This document shows positions 9,155 through 19,510 of a stretch of 41,232 nt of DNA, piece by piece. Every line of letters begins with the position of its first letter. The stretch's first letter is position 1. The stretch is from Pseudomonadota bacterium (lineage in GTDB: Bacteria; Pseudomonadota; Gammaproteobacteria; Burkholderiales; Burkholderiaceae_C): positions 1 to 41,232 of the forward strand of contig JAJZUV010000023.1 in NCBI GenBank assembly GCA_021848345.1. The letters run 5' to 3'. The notes under the pieces were generated by a model. The model searched no databases. It was not told the origin of the DNA and saw nothing but the letters and a program-made list of their open reading frames with translations. The position numbers and the translations under genes were made by a program.

Positions 9155-9960
9155 TCCTGGGCCTCGAGTACGCCTTCATGCGCCAGGCGCTGCTGGCCGC
9201 CGGCAGCATCGGCGCGGCCGCCGCCGCCGTCGGGTATTTCGTCACGCTGCGGCGCCAGACCTTCGCCGCCCACGCGCTGTCGCACATCGGCTTCGCCGGC
9301 GCCGCCGGCGCCATCGTGCTGGGCCTGAGCGCCTACCTGGGGCTGTTCGCCTTCACGCTGGCGGCGGGCGTCGCGCTGGCGCTGGCCGGACGCCGCCTGC
9401 GCCAGCGCGACGTGGGCATCGGCATGGTGCTGATGTTCGCGCTCGGCCTGGGGGTGCTGTTCCTCAGCCTGTACACGCGCAACGCGCAGTCGGCCATGAG
9501 CATGCTCTTCGGCAGCATCGTGGGCATCAGCGCCGCGCAGGCCCGGCTGTCGCTGCTGGTGGCCGCCGGCGCCGTGCTCGGGCTGGCGCTGATCTATCGC
9601 CCACTGTGCCTGGCCAGCCTGAATCCCGACATGGCGCGCACCCGCGGCGTGCCGGTGAACCTGCTGGACCTGTGGTTCGCGCTGCTGCTGGCGGCCACCG
9701 TGGCGGTGGCGGTGCCGGTGATCGGCGCGCTGCTGATCTTCGCCTTCCTGGTCGGTCCGCCCGCGGCCGCGCAGGCGCTGACCCGGCGCCTCGGGCCCGG
9801 CGTGCTGCTGTCCATGCTGCTGGGCGTGGGACTGGCATGCGCCGGACTCGGCGCCTCCTACGCCGTCGGCTGGCCCGCCAGCACCTGGATCGCCGCGCTG
9901 AGCTTCCTCCTGTACCTGGCCGCGCAGGCCTGGCGCGCACTGCGCGATCGCCTCGGTTGA
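9151..9960 (+). CDS. metal ABC transporter permease (ABC-3 family, ZnuB-like)
   Basis: This 269-residue inner-membrane protein is almost entirely hydrophobic, with about eight predicted helices, as in the ABC-3 family of zinc and manganese importers. Family features include a long first helix after a short N-terminus, the SHIGFAGAAGA segment near residue 45, the SMLFGSI block near the middle, and the PxIGALLIFAFLVGPPAAA segment that interacts with the ATPase. It overlaps the ATPase gene by 4 bp (ATGA). Zinc is the most common substrate of this type, but the missing periplasmic binding protein leaves the metal uncertain. Confidence 0.85.
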   Translation: MILGLEYAFMRQALLAAGSIGAAAAAVGYFVTLRRQTFAAHALSHIGFAGAAGAIVLGLSAYLGLFAFTLAAGVALALAGRRLRQRDVGIGMVLMFALGLGVLFLSLYTRNAQSAMSMLFGSIVGISAAQARLSLLVAAGAVLGLALIYRPLCLASLNPDMARTRGVPVNLLDLWFALLLAATVAVAVPVIGALLIFAFLVGPPAAAQALTRRLGPGVLLSMLLGVGLACAGLGASYAVGWPASTWIAALSFLLYLAAQAWRALRDRLG

Positions 9961-10150
9961 CGCAACGCAGCATCGGATCCGCGGCGTCATGGCGCCGGGT
10001 CTGCTCTGGTGTCTAATAGAAGACTGGAACCTTTCGTGCCGAGGCTACCGCCGAGCCGGCACGGTGGCGCCACGCCGGCGCCCCTGGGGACACGATCTGT
10101 CCCTATCCATCATGAACTGGCTGAAAAAGCTTGAAACCCTGGAGATTCGC

Positions 10151-11737
<1,587 letters not shown>

Positions 11738-11760
11738 GCCTGGCCGACAAGCCTTGAACG

Positions 11761-11786
11761 GGCCGCCCCGCCGGGGCGGCCTTTTT
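11761..11786 (+). terminator. rho-independent terminator of malate synthase
   Basis: A perfect 9-bp GC stem (GGCCGCCCC / GGGGCGGCC) with a 3-base loop is followed by five T residues. It starts 23 bp after the malate synthase stop. This is the clearest intrinsic terminator in the window. Confidence 0.9.
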
Positions 11787-11913
11787 CATGCCCGCACGGC
11801 ACGGGCGCGATCGCATGGGCAGGCGCAGGTCCGTTTCCGGCCAGACCGACGGGCGCGCGACGGCTACATTGTGAGGGCCCCATCCCAGGCGCCCGACGCG
11901 CGCCCCACCCGCC

Positions 11914-12789
11914 ATGCCGCTGCTCGAACTCCTGCTGCTCGCCGCCATCTGGGGCGGCTCCTTCCTGTTCCTGCGTCTGTGCTCGCCCGTGCTGGGCGCG
12001 CTGCCCCTGATCGCGCTGCGCGTGAGCATCGCCGCGCTGGTGCTGCTGCCCGTGCTGAGCCATGCCGGGCGGCGCGCCCAGCTGCGGCGCCACTGGCGGG
12101 CGCTGGCCGTGGTGGGCCTGAGCAACTCGGCGCTGCCCTTCTCCCTGTTCGCGATGGGCGCCGAACACCTGGGCGCGGGTTTCGAGTCCATCCTCAACGC
12201 CACCACGCCAATGTGGGCGGCGCTGCTGGGCGCGGTGGCCTTCGGGGCCGCGATCACCCGCGCCCAGACGCTGGGGCTGTTCACCGGCCTGGTCGGCGTG
12301 GTCGTGCTGGTCGCCGGGCAGGCCGATGCGGGCCCCTCGGGCTCGCTCGCGGCGGCCGGCCTCGTATTGCTCGCCCCGGTGTCCTACGGCTTCGCGGTGC
12401 ACTACGCGCGTCGCCACCTGGCGCAGGTGGACCCGCTGCTGACCGCCTTCGCCAGCCAGGCCTGGGCCGCGCTGATGCTGGCGCTTCCCGGCGCGGCGCT
12501 GTGGCCCGCCGGCCCCGTGCCTGGGGTCGTCTGGGCCTACGTGCTGGCCCTGGGCGTGCTGTGCACCGCGGTGGCCTACACCCTGTACTTTCGCCTGCTG
12601 GTGAAGGTGGGCCCGGCCTACGCCGCCTCGGTGACCTTTCTCATTCCGGTATTCGGCATGCTGTGGGGGCGCATGTTCCTGCACGAGGCGATCACGGCCA
12701 CCATGCTGCTGGGCTGCGCGATCATCCTCGCCGGTACCGCGCTGGCCGGCGGCCAGTGGCAGCGCCTGCTGCGCCGGCGACTGGCCTGA
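11914..12789 (+). CDS. EamA/DMT-family transporter
   Basis: This 291-residue inner-membrane protein has ten predicted helices in two repeated EamA halves, the drug/metabolite transporter layout. The first half opens with AAIWGGSFLFLRL, a common EamA start, and contains SILNATTPMWAALLG, the conserved loop of helices 3-4. The second half contains AYTLYFRLLVKVG and a PVFGMLWGRMFLHEAI segment, which match the YddG/RhaT-type pattern. Members export amino acids, nucleosides or drugs; the substrate cannot be told here. It stands alone downstream of the malate synthase terminator and is convergent with the LysR gene. Confidence 0.85.
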   Translation: MPLLELLLLAAIWGGSFLFLRLCSPVLGALPLIALRVSIAALVLLPVLSHAGRRAQLRRHWRALAVVGLSNSALPFSLFAMGAEHLGAGFESILNATTPMWAALLGAVAFGAAITRAQTLGLFTGLVGVVVLVAGQADAGPSGSLAAAGLVLLAPVSYGFAVHYARRHLAQVDPLLTAFASQAWAALMLALPGAALWPAGPVPGVVWAYVLALGVLCTAVAYTLYFRLLVKVGPAYAASVTFLIPVFGMLWGRMFLHEAITATMLLGCAIILAGTALAGGQWQRLLRRRLA

Positions 12790-12808
12790 GCGAGCGCGCC
12801 GCGGCGGC

Positions 12809-13693
12809 TCAGTCGAGCAGATCCAGCAGCGCGCCCACCGCCGGGTTGCCCGCGGCGCCGCCCGCGCCGACCCGCGAGTCGTGGGCCGCCACCAGCTCCC
12901 AGCAGATCGAGGGCGCGGCCAGGCGCGCCATGCCCAGCGCGGGCAGGCGAGCGCCGGCCACGGGCTCGGGCACCAGCGCCACGCCGAGCCCGCGCGCAAC
13001 GAGGTCGAGCACGGTACCCAGGTCGCTGACCTCGAAGGCGATGCGCCGCTCGACACCCGCGGCGGCGAACACCTTGTCGACCAGCTTGCGCGTGCCCCAG
13101 CCGGGCTCGAAATCGACGAAGCATTCGCCGGTGAGTTCGCCCAGGCGCACCCCTTCGCGTCCGGCCAGCGCGTGCTCCGGCGCGCAGGCCAGCACCAGTT
13201 CCTCGCAGACGATGACCCGGGTCTGAAGATCCCCGGGCGGCTCGCTCAGGGGCAGGAAGGCCAGATCCAGGCGGCCGTCGCGCACCTGTTCCAGCAGTGC
13301 CCCGGCCGAGCCCTGGCCGAGGCGGATGTCCACCTCCGGGTGGCGTTCGCGAAACCGCGCCAGCAGCGCGGGCAGGTCGAGGAATGCTGGCAGGCTGGGC
13401 ACCGAGCCCACCGCCAGGCTGCCCCGGCGCAGGCCCTGCACCTCGGCCACCACCTCGCGCGCCTCGCGCGCGGCATGCAGCACGGCCAGCGCCTTGTCGT
13501 ACAGCGCGGCGCCGGCGCTGGTCAGGCGCACCTGACGCGTGCTGCGCACGAACAGGCGCGCGCCGAGTTCGTCCTCCAGCGAACGCACCGAGGCGGACAG
13601 GGCCGACTGCACGATGTGCACGCGCTGCGCCGCCCGCGTGAAGTGCCGTTCCTGCGCCACGGCCACGAAATGCTGCAACTGCTTGAGTTCCAC
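12809..13693 (-). CDS. LysR-family transcriptional regulator
   Basis: This 294-residue regulator has an N-terminal winged helix-turn-helix (residues 1-60, with LQHFVAVAQERHFTRAAQR and the recognition helix QSALSASVRSLEDELG) and a periplasmic-binding-like effector domain (about 90-290). The start is a GTG at 13693, giving the usual MELKQLQ opening. It is divergent from the aldo/keto reductase gene, with 116 bp between starts, so it probably controls that gene and itself, as LysR regulators commonly do. The inducer is unknown. Confidence 0.9.
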   Translation of the reverse strand: MELKQLQHFVAVAQERHFTRAAQRVHIVQSALSASVRSLEDELGARLFVRSTRQVRLTSAGAALYDKALAVLHAAREAREVVAEVQGLRRGSLAVGSVPSLPAFLDLPALLARFRERHPEVDIRLGQGSAGALLEQVRDGRLDLAFLPLSEPPGDLQTRVIVCEELVLACAPEHALAGREGVRLGELTGECFVDFEPGWGTRKLVDKVFAAAGVERRIAFEVSDLGTVLDLVARGLGVALVPEPVAGARLPALGMARLAAPSICWELVAAHDSRVGAGGAAGNPAVGALLDLLD

Positions 13694-13809
13694 GGTTCGC
13701 CTCTGATTCAGCGATAGTCAAGATCAACGGCATCACTGTAATCCGTTGGAACGATTCGTGCCGATGCACAAGAATGGTCCCATCGATCAGCCAACAGCAA
13801 GGAAGCTTC

Positions 13810-14844
13810 ATGAACCAACAGCAACAAGGAAACGGCGCGGCCCTGCCGCTGCGCCGCCTGGGCCGCACCGACATGCACATCACCCGCGTGGGCTTCGGCT
13901 CCTGGGCCGTGGGCGGCCCGGACTGGGCGGTGGGCTGGGGTGCGCAGGACGACCGCGACTCCATCGCCGCCATTCGCCACGCCGTGGAGCGCGGCATCAA
14001 CTGGATCGACACCGCGGCCGTCTACGGGCTGGGACATTCGGAGGAGGTGGTGCGCCAGGCCCTCGCTGGCATGCCCGCCGAGCGCAGGCCCTACGTGTTC
14101 ACCAAGTGCGGTCTGCGCTGGGACCCGCGGGACCGCAAGGCGCCGGCGCGCCAGGTCGGCGCCGCCGCCAGCATCCGCACCGAGGTGGAGGATTCGCTGC
14201 GTCGCCTCGGCGTCGAGCGCATCGACCTGTACCAGATGCACTGGCCGGCCAAGGACGGCGCGCCGCTGGAGGAATACTGGCAGACCCTGCTCGATCTCAA
14301 GCGCGAAGGCAAGGTGCGCGCGGTCGGCCTGTCCAACCACGACGCCGCGCAACTCGACGCGGCCGAGCGCCTGGGACACGTGGACACCCTGCAGCCGCCC
14401 TTCTCGGCCATCCGCCGCGACGTCGCGCTCAAGGAACTGCCCTGGTGCGCCGCCCACGAGACCGGGGTGATCGTCTACAGCCCGATGCAGGCCGGACTGC
14501 TCAGCGGACGCTTCAGCGCCGAGCGCGCGGCCGCGCTGCCGGCCGACGACTGGCGCTCGCGCAGCCCGGAGTTCAGCGGCGAGCGCCTGCAGCGCAACCT
14601 GCGCCTGGCCGCCGCGCTGCAGCCGGTGGCCGAGCGCCACCACAGCACGGTGGCCGCGGTGGCCATCGCCTGGACCCTGGCCTGGCCCGGCGTGACCGGC
14701 GCCATCGTCGGCGCGCGCACGCCGCAGCAGGTCGACGGCTGGCTGGATGCCGCGAGCCTGGAACTGGATGCCCAGGACCTGTCGGAGATCGCCTCGGCGA
14801 TCGAGGCCAGCGGCGCGGGCACGGGGCCGGCGCGGGCCGGCTGA
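13810..14844 (+). CDS. aldo/keto reductase
   Basis: This 344-residue protein is an NAD(P)H-dependent aldo/keto reductase. The catalytic tetrad is visible as Asp and Tyr in WIDTAAVYGLGHSEE, Lys in YVFTKCG and His in LYQMHWP. The C-terminal cofactor-binding block VGARTPQQVDGWL is also present. It resembles the YajO/PdxI-type subgroup that reduces aldehydes and sugar-derived carbonyls. AAGGAAG at 13799-13805 precedes the chosen ATG; an earlier in-frame ATG at 13774 lacks a good ribosome site. The divergent LysR gene is its likely regulator. The natural substrate is not evident. Confidence 0.9.
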   Translation: MNQQQQGNGAALPLRRLGRTDMHITRVGFGSWAVGGPDWAVGWGAQDDRDSIAAIRHAVERGINWIDTAAVYGLGHSEEVVRQALAGMPAERRPYVFTKCGLRWDPRDRKAPARQVGAAASIRTEVEDSLRRLGVERIDLYQMHWPAKDGAPLEEYWQTLLDLKREGKVRAVGLSNHDAAQLDAAERLGHVDTLQPPFSAIRRDVALKELPWCAAHETGVIVYSPMQAGLLSGRFSAERAAALPADDWRSRSPEFSGERLQRNLRLAAALQPVAERHHSTVAAVAIAWTLAWPGVTGAIVGARTPQQVDGWLDAASLELDAQDLSEIASAIEASGAGTGPARAG

Positions 14845-14849
14845 AGGAA

Positions 14850-14874
14850 CTCGGGGCCATAGCCCGGCCCCGAG
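14850..14874. terminator. hairpin between convergent aldo/keto reductase and Fic genes
   Basis: A 9-bp perfect stem (CTCGGGGCC / GGCCCCGAG) with a 7-base loop lies just after the reductase stop and just before the Fic gene's stop. It could end transcripts from both sides, but no T-tract follows. Confidence 0.5.
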
Positions 14875-14881
14875 GCATCCA

Positions 14882-15970
14882 TCAATCGCCCTTCGTGCTC
14901 GACTCGCTCCCCGTGAGAAGACGGACGAGTGGCTCATTGACGTAGTAGTTGGATCGACCGACCTTGTGCTTTCGCAGGAAGCCACCCATCACGAGCTGAT
15001 CCAGATAGCTTGTAGCCGTGAGTCGTGAGACATCGAGTTCGCGCTGAATGAATTCAATCTTGGTATAGGGGTGCGAGAACAGATTGTTGATCAGATCCTG
15101 GCTGTAGAAGCGATACGCATTTCGGATGCGATGCTTGTAGTCCATCACCAATGCTCGGATGGCCTTCACCGTAAAGATGGTCTGCCTGGCTGTCTGGTCC
15201 ACGGCCTGCAGCATGTAAAGCACCCAGTCCTCCCATAGATCACGATCGCGCACGTCCTGCAGCAGACGGTAGTAGTCCTGCTTGTTGCGCACGATGGCAC
15301 GGCTGAGGTACAGGACGGGGATGTCCAGCAGTCCCTGGCGCACGAGGAACAGCACATTCACGATGCGACCGGTTCGACCGTTACCGTCATAGAAGGGATG
15401 GATCGACTCGAACTGGTGATGAATCAAAGCCATCTTGACCAGAGGGTCCGCCGAATAGGCCGCATCGTCGTTGATGAAGCGTTCAAGATCGCCCATCAGC
15501 GCAGCCAGATGCTCCGGCGATGGCGGTGTGTAGACCACACGACCAGATCCATCCACCAGCACCGTCCCTGTCACTCTGCGCAGCCCCGCCCGGTTGCGTT
15601 CAAGCACCTCCTGAATGTGCAGGATATGACCCAGACTCAGGAGGCCGCTGCCACGAACGGCCTCGAATCCGACGCGTAGGGCCTGCGCATAGCGCGAAAC
15701 CTCTTTCGCCGCCTGTCCTCCGCCCGCGCCGAAATGTGTGATCTCCCGAAAGAGTTCGTCGTGGGTCGTGACGATGTTCTCGATCTCGGAACTGTCCTTC
15801 GCCTCCTGCAACACGAGCGTGTTGATCAGGATGCCCTGATTGGGCATGGACATGGCGACACCCTTGAGTTCGGCCAGGTGGCGATGTGAAAGGACGAGCT
15901 GTTTGAGGATCTCTGGGGTCTCGAATCTGCGCGGATCGAGCGTTTGCAGCGACTTCGGGAGCGTTGACAT
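14882..15970 (-). CDS. Fic family protein with C-terminal winged helix
   Basis: Fic proteins transfer AMP or related groups from nucleotides to target hydroxyls. This 362-residue protein has the full active motif HPFYDGNGRTGR at residues 191-202, with catalytic His191. The N-terminal inhibitory motif S-x3-E-N (SSEIEN, residues 60-65) is typical of class II self-inhibited Fic proteins. Residues 300-360 form a winged helix-turn-helix (IEFIQRELDVSRLTATSYLD), so it may bind DNA, perhaps its own promoter. ATG 15970 is chosen because homologous sequence begins there; an in-frame start 93 bases upstream is unlikely. The gene is AT-richer than its neighbours (29 of 60 bases G+C at 15061-15120) and looks acquired. 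The modified target is unknown. Confidence 0.9.
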   Translation of the reverse strand: MSTLPKSLQTLDPRRFETPEILKQLVLSHRHLAELKGVAMSMPNQGILINTLVLQEAKDSSEIENIVTTHDELFREITHFGAGGGQAAKEVSRYAQALRVGFEAVRGSGLLSLGHILHIQEVLERNRAGLRRVTGTVLVDGSGRVVYTPPSPEHLAALMGDLERFINDDAAYSADPLVKMALIHHQFESIHPFYDGNGRTGRIVNVLFLVRQGLLDIPVLYLSRAIVRNKQDYYRLLQDVRDRDLWEDWVLYMLQAVDQTARQTIFTVKAIRALVMDYKHRIRNAYRFYSQDLINNLFSHPYTKIEFIQRELDVSRLTATSYLDQLVMGGFLRKHKVGRSNYYVNEPLVRLLTGSESSTKGD

Positions 15971-15993
15971 GGGATCCGACAGCGGAGCAAGAC

Positions 15994-16022
15994 ATGCATA
16001 AATTTTCTGGATTTTTATACAT
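15994..16022. promoter_or_regulatory. inverted repeat in the leader of the Fic gene
   Basis: ATGCATAAA at 15994-16002 and TTTATACAT at 16014-16022 form an inverted repeat (8 of 9 pairs) with an 11-bp spacer. It lies between the predicted transcription start near 16028 and the ATG at 15970, a good place for a repressor. The Fic protein's own winged helix is a natural candidate binder; this is inference. Confidence 0.5.
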
Positions 16023-16034
16023 ATTCTCGCGACC

Positions 16035-16063
16035 TGCATAGGGCCTGGTCCATTTCCGTACAA
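16035..16063 (-). promoter_or_regulatory. sigma-70-type promoter of the Fic gene
   Basis: On the minus strand, TTGTAC (16063-16058), a 17-bp spacer and TATGCA (16040-16035) give a reasonable sigma-70 promoter 65 bp before the start codon. The region is AT-rich against a GC-rich background. Confidence 0.5.
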
Positions 16064-16126
16064 AGAGCACGGCTACAGCGCTCTTGACAAGACGCCGGCT
16101 GGGCGATGGCTCGATCGGCACACCGC

Positions 16127-17476
16127 TCAGCGCTCGAGGCTGGGGCGCTTGGGGTCGAAACGCCAGCCCGGGACCAGGAACTGCATCGCGGCGGCGTCGT
16201 CGCGCGAGCCCCCGCCCAGCCGCAGGTAGGCCTCGTGCGCCCGCTGCAGTTCGACGGGGTCGATGCGCACGCCCAGCCCCGGCGCGTCGGGTACGCGGAT
16301 GCGCCCGCCCTCGATGCGCAGGGGCTCTCGGGTCAGGCGCTGGCCGTCCTGCCAGATCCAGTGGGTGTCGATGGCGGTCACGCGCCCGGGCGCCGCGGCG
16401 GCCACGTGGGTGAACATGGCCAGCGAGATGTCGAAGTGGTTGTTCGAGTGCGAGCCCCAGGTCAGCCCGAACATGTCGCAGAGCTGGGCCACGCGCACCG
16501 AGCCCTGCAGGGTCCAGAAATGGGGGTCGGCCAGCGGGATGTCCACCGACTGCAGCTGCAGGGAATGGGCCAGCTGGCGCCAGTCGGTGGCCACCATGTT
16601 GGTGGCCGTGGGCAGGCCGGTCGCGCGCCGGAACTCGGCCATCACCTCGCGCCCCGAGAAGCCGTCTTCCGCGCCGCAGGGGTCCTCGGCGTAGGCGAGC
16701 ACGTCGCAGCGGTCGCGACACAGGCTCACCGCCTGCGCCAGCGACCAGGCGCCATTGGGGTCCAGCGTGATGCGCGCCTCGGGGAAGCGTTCGTGCAGCG
16801 CCAGCACCGCCTCCATCTCGGCGGCGCCGTCGAACACGCCCCCCTTGAGCTTGAAATCCTGGAATCCGTAGCGCGCCTGCGCGGACTCGGCCAGGCGCAC
16901 CACCGCCCGCGGGTCGAGCGCGGGCTCGTTGCGCAGGCGCAGCCAGTCGTCGTCGGCATCGGGCTCGGCGCGGTAGTCCAGCGTGGTGCGCGCGCGATCG
17001 CCGACGTAGAACAGGTAGCCCAGCACGGCCACGCTGTCGCGTTGCTGGCCCTGCCCGAGCAGCGCGGCCACCGGCACCTGCAGGAACTGCCCCAGGAGGT
17101 CCAGCAGCGCGGATTCCACCCCGGTGACGGCGTGGATGGCCACGCGCAGGTCGAAGGTCTGCGCGCCCCGGCCCCCGCGGTCGCGCTCGGCGAAGGCCAC
17201 GCGCATGGACTGCAGCATCGCGTTGAACTCGCCGATCGGACGCCCCACCACGTGGGCACGCGCATCCTCCAGGGTGCGCCGTATGGCCTCGCCGCCCGGC
17301 ACTTCGCCCAGGCCCGTGCGGCCGGAGTCGTCGCGCAACAGCACGACGTTGCGCGTGAACCAGGGGCCGTGCGCGCCGCTGAGATTGAGCAGCATGCTGT
17401 CGCGGCCGGCCACCGGCACGATGCGCAACTCGGTGACCACGGGGGTGCGGCTGGCCGCGGCGGACGGAGAACTCAT
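16127..17476 (-). CDS. gudD: D-glucarate dehydratase
   Basis: GudD, of the enolase superfamily, dehydrates D-glucarate (and L-idarate) to 5-keto-4-deoxyglucarate. The 449-residue product matches E. coli GudD in length and in long blocks. The catalytic set is complete: the KxK pair in DFKLKGG (Lys209, Lys211), metal ligands Asp239 (DPNGAW), Glu264 (AEDPCG) and Asn293 (ATNM), then Asp317 and His347 (SNNHFD) as the second base. The [20 protein letters not shown] block is nearly diagnostic. It follows a close paralogue by 22 bp on the same strand, the same order as gudX-gudD in E. coli. No glucarate permease, aldolase or regulator is next to it here. The start at ATG 17476 is well supported by the N-terminal alignment. 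Confidence 0.92.
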   Translation of the reverse strand: MSSPSAAASRTPVVTELRIVPVAGRDSMLLNLSGAHGPWFTRNVVLLRDDSGRTGLGEVPGGEAIRRTLEDARAHVVGRPIGEFNAMLQSMRVAFAERDRGGRGAQTFDLRVAIHAVTGVESALLDLLGQFLQVPVAALLGQGQQRDSVAVLGYLFYVGDRARTTLDYRAEPDADDDWLRLRNEPALDPRAVVRLAESAQARYGFQDFKLKGGVFDGAAEMEAVLALHERFPEARITLDPNGAWSLAQAVSLCRDRCDVLAYAEDPCGAEDGFSGREVMAEFRRATGLPTATNMVATDWRQLAHSLQLQSVDIPLADPHFWTLQGSVRVAQLCDMFGLTWGSHSNNHFDISLAMFTHVAAAAPGRVTAIDTHWIWQDGQRLTREPLRIEGGRIRVPDAPGLGVRIDPVELQRAHEAYLRLGGGSRDDAAAMQFLVPGWRFDPKRPSLER

Positions 17477-17498
17477 GGAATGACGGGTGTGGAAAATC

Positions 17499-18833
17499 TC
17501 AGCGAACCATGGCCGGGCGCTTGCGATCGAAGCTCCAGCCGGGAAGGAGTTGACGCATGGCCGCGGCGTCGTCGCGCCCGCCCGCGGGCAGGTCCAGGTA
17601 CAGCCGATGGGCCCGTTCCACGCGTTGCATGTCCAGCTCGACGCCCAGACCGGGCCGCCGCGGCACGGCGATGCGCCCGCCCTCGATGCGCAGCGGCTCG
17701 CGGCAAAGGCCCTGCCCTTCCTGCCAGATCCAGTGGGTGTCGATGGCCGTGGGGCGCCCCGGCACCGCGGCGCCCACGTGGGTGAACATGGCCAGCGAGA
17801 CGTCGAAGTGGTTGTTCGAGTGGCAGCCCCAGGTCAGGCCCCAGTCCTCGCACAGCTCGGCCACCCGCACGGCGCCCGACAGGGTCCAGAAATGCGGATC
17901 GGCCAGCGGGATGTCCACCGCGTCGAGCATCGCGGCATGGCGCAACTCGCGCCAGTTGGTGGCCACCATGTTGGTGGCCACCGGAAGGCCGGTGGCGCGA
18001 CGGAACTCGGCCATCACCTCGCGGCCGCTGTAACCGTCCTCGGCGCCGCAGGGATCCTCGGCGTAGGCCAGCACGCCGCGCAGCGGCCGGCACAGTTCGA
18101 CCGCCTCGCGCAGCGACCAGGCGCCGTTGGGATCGATGGTCACGCGCGCCGCGGGAAAGCGCCGCGCAAGCTCGAGCACGGTGGAGGCCTCCTCGATGCC
18201 CGGCAGCACGCCGCCCTTGAGCTTGAAGTCCCGGAAGCCGTACAGATCCTGCGCCGCCTCGGCCAGGCGCAGCACCGCGGCGGTGTCCATCGCGGGCTCG
18301 CGGCGCAGGCGGTACCAGTCGTGCCCCTGGCGCGCGGGAGCCTCGTAGGGCAGATCGGTGCTGCGCGCATCCCCCACGTAGAACAGGTAGCCCAGCACCG
18401 TGACGTGGTCGCGCTGCCGCCCCGGCCCCAGCAGATCGCACACCGGCACGCCCAGGCACTGGCCCAGCAGGTCGAGCAGCGCGGCCTCCAGCGCCGCCAC
18501 CGCGTTGATGCGCAACTCGAAGGTCCAGGCGCCGCGCCCGAAGGTCTCGAAGTCCGCCGCGCGGTGGTCGGCACGCACCGCCGAAACCAGGCTGCGCATG
18601 CGCGCCACCGGCTGCCCCAGCACCTGCGTGGCGGCGGCCTCCAGCGCCTGGCGGATCACCTCGCCGCCAGGCGCCTCGCCGACCCCCAGATGTCCGGCGT
18701 CGTCCTCCAGCAGCACCAGGTTGCGGGTGAACAGCGGCGCGTGCGCTCCGCCGATGTTGAGCAGCATGCTGTCGTTCCCGGCGACGGGAATGACCCGCAT
18801 GCGGGTGAGCAGGGGACCGGAGGAGAGGGACAT
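17499..18833 (-). CDS. gudX: glucarate dehydratase-like protein (GudX-type paralogue)
   Basis: This 444-residue enolase-superfamily protein is a close relative of the downstream gudD product over its whole length. It keeps every catalytic position: Lys204 and Lys206 (FKLKGG), Asp234, Glu259, Asn288, Asp312 and His342. Differences such as TWGCHSNN instead of TWGSHSNN, and the [11 protein letters not shown] tail, point to the GudX branch. In E. coli, GudX lies upstream of GudD and has only weak dehydratase activity. It may widen the substrate range or form mixed oligomers with GudD; that is inference. ATG 18833 is used because upstream in-frame codons lack homology. The call as a dehydratase paralogue is firm; the gudX name is less so. 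Confidence 0.8.
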   Translation of the reverse strand: MSLSSGPLLTRMRVIPVAGNDSMLLNIGGAHAPLFTRNLVLLEDDAGHLGVGEAPGGEVIRQALEAAATQVLGQPVARMRSLVSAVRADHRAADFETFGRGAWTFELRINAVAALEAALLDLLGQCLGVPVCDLLGPGRQRDHVTVLGYLFYVGDARSTDLPYEAPARQGHDWYRLRREPAMDTAAVLRLAEAAQDLYGFRDFKLKGGVLPGIEEASTVLELARRFPAARVTIDPNGAWSLREAVELCRPLRGVLAYAEDPCGAEDGYSGREVMAEFRRATGLPVATNMVATNWRELRHAAMLDAVDIPLADPHFWTLSGAVRVAELCEDWGLTWGCHSNNHFDVSLAMFTHVGAAVPGRPTAIDTHWIWQEGQGLCREPLRIEGGRIAVPRRPGLGVELDMQRVERAHRLYLDLPAGGRDDAAAMRQLLPGWSFDRKRPAMVR

Positions 18834-19093
18834 GGAACGAGGCTGGACGTGCACCGGCGACGCCGTGGGCAGCGCCTGGCCTGCATTCTTCGGGAACATC
18901 GATTCCGGATCAATTCAAAGAGTGGCGGAATTCATGCGCAGCCTGGATCAGTCGGCCACGCCGCCCGATCGCAGCGCCAACCGTAGGCCTTTCATGACCG
19001 GCACGGAACTTCCCCGTCTCGCCCGTGTCGAAGCAGCATCAGCCAGCACAAGCAGAGTGCACAAACACCGCCCGGACCATGGAGGCCGACACG

Positions 19094-19510
19094 ATGAGCC
19101 GCCTTCGGATCGCACGCGCGCTCGCAACAGCTTGCGCAACGGCGGCGCAGGCCAAGGCGCACGTTGTCGAATTTCACTGGCATGTATTCAGCCGATCCTG
19201 CGCCATCGGCGCCGGCGCCCAGGAGTCGATCACCTATGCCTTCGCATACAAGCGCTGGAGCAACGTGATCTCCGAGCACTACCAGATCGACGACGAGGGC
19301 ACACGGAGCTGGCTGCACAACGTCGTAACGCCAACCGACGGGCCCAAGGGGCCGGGCTGGCACTTCGGCCGACGCGGGCGTGCCGGCCACTTTGGCGAAT
19401 TCTGGTACGGACACGTGACCGGGCACCACTGGGGCTTGAAACAGTACACCGGTCAGAAGTACCTGCTGTGGAACTCGGATGCCACGGACTGCAACCTCAA
19501 TGAATGGTGA
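19094..19510 (+). CDS. unrecognised exported protein, 138 residues
   Basis: I do not recognise this protein. It starts at an ATG 8 bases after GGAGG (19081-19085). Residues 1-20 look like a Sec signal peptide with a basic start, a hydrophobic Ala/Leu stretch and an AQA cleavage site. The mature part, about 118 residues, is rich in His, Trp, Tyr and Gly (FHWHVF, WYGHVTGHHWG, YLLWN) and has two Cys, which suggests a small stable periplasmic or secreted domain. Its end overlaps the next gene by 7 bp, so the two are probably co-translated. It is divergent from the gud operon. It reads as coding because the reading frame is long and its amino-acid makeup is not the Arg/Ala/Pro-rich pattern of shadow frames. 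Confidence 0.65.
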   Translation: MSRLRIARALATACATAAQAKAHVVEFHWHVFSRSCAIGAGAQESITYAFAYKRWSNVISEHYQIDDEGTRSWLHNVVTPTDGPKGPGWHFGRRGRAGHFGEFWYGHVTGHHWGLKQYTGQKYLLWNSDATDCNLNEW

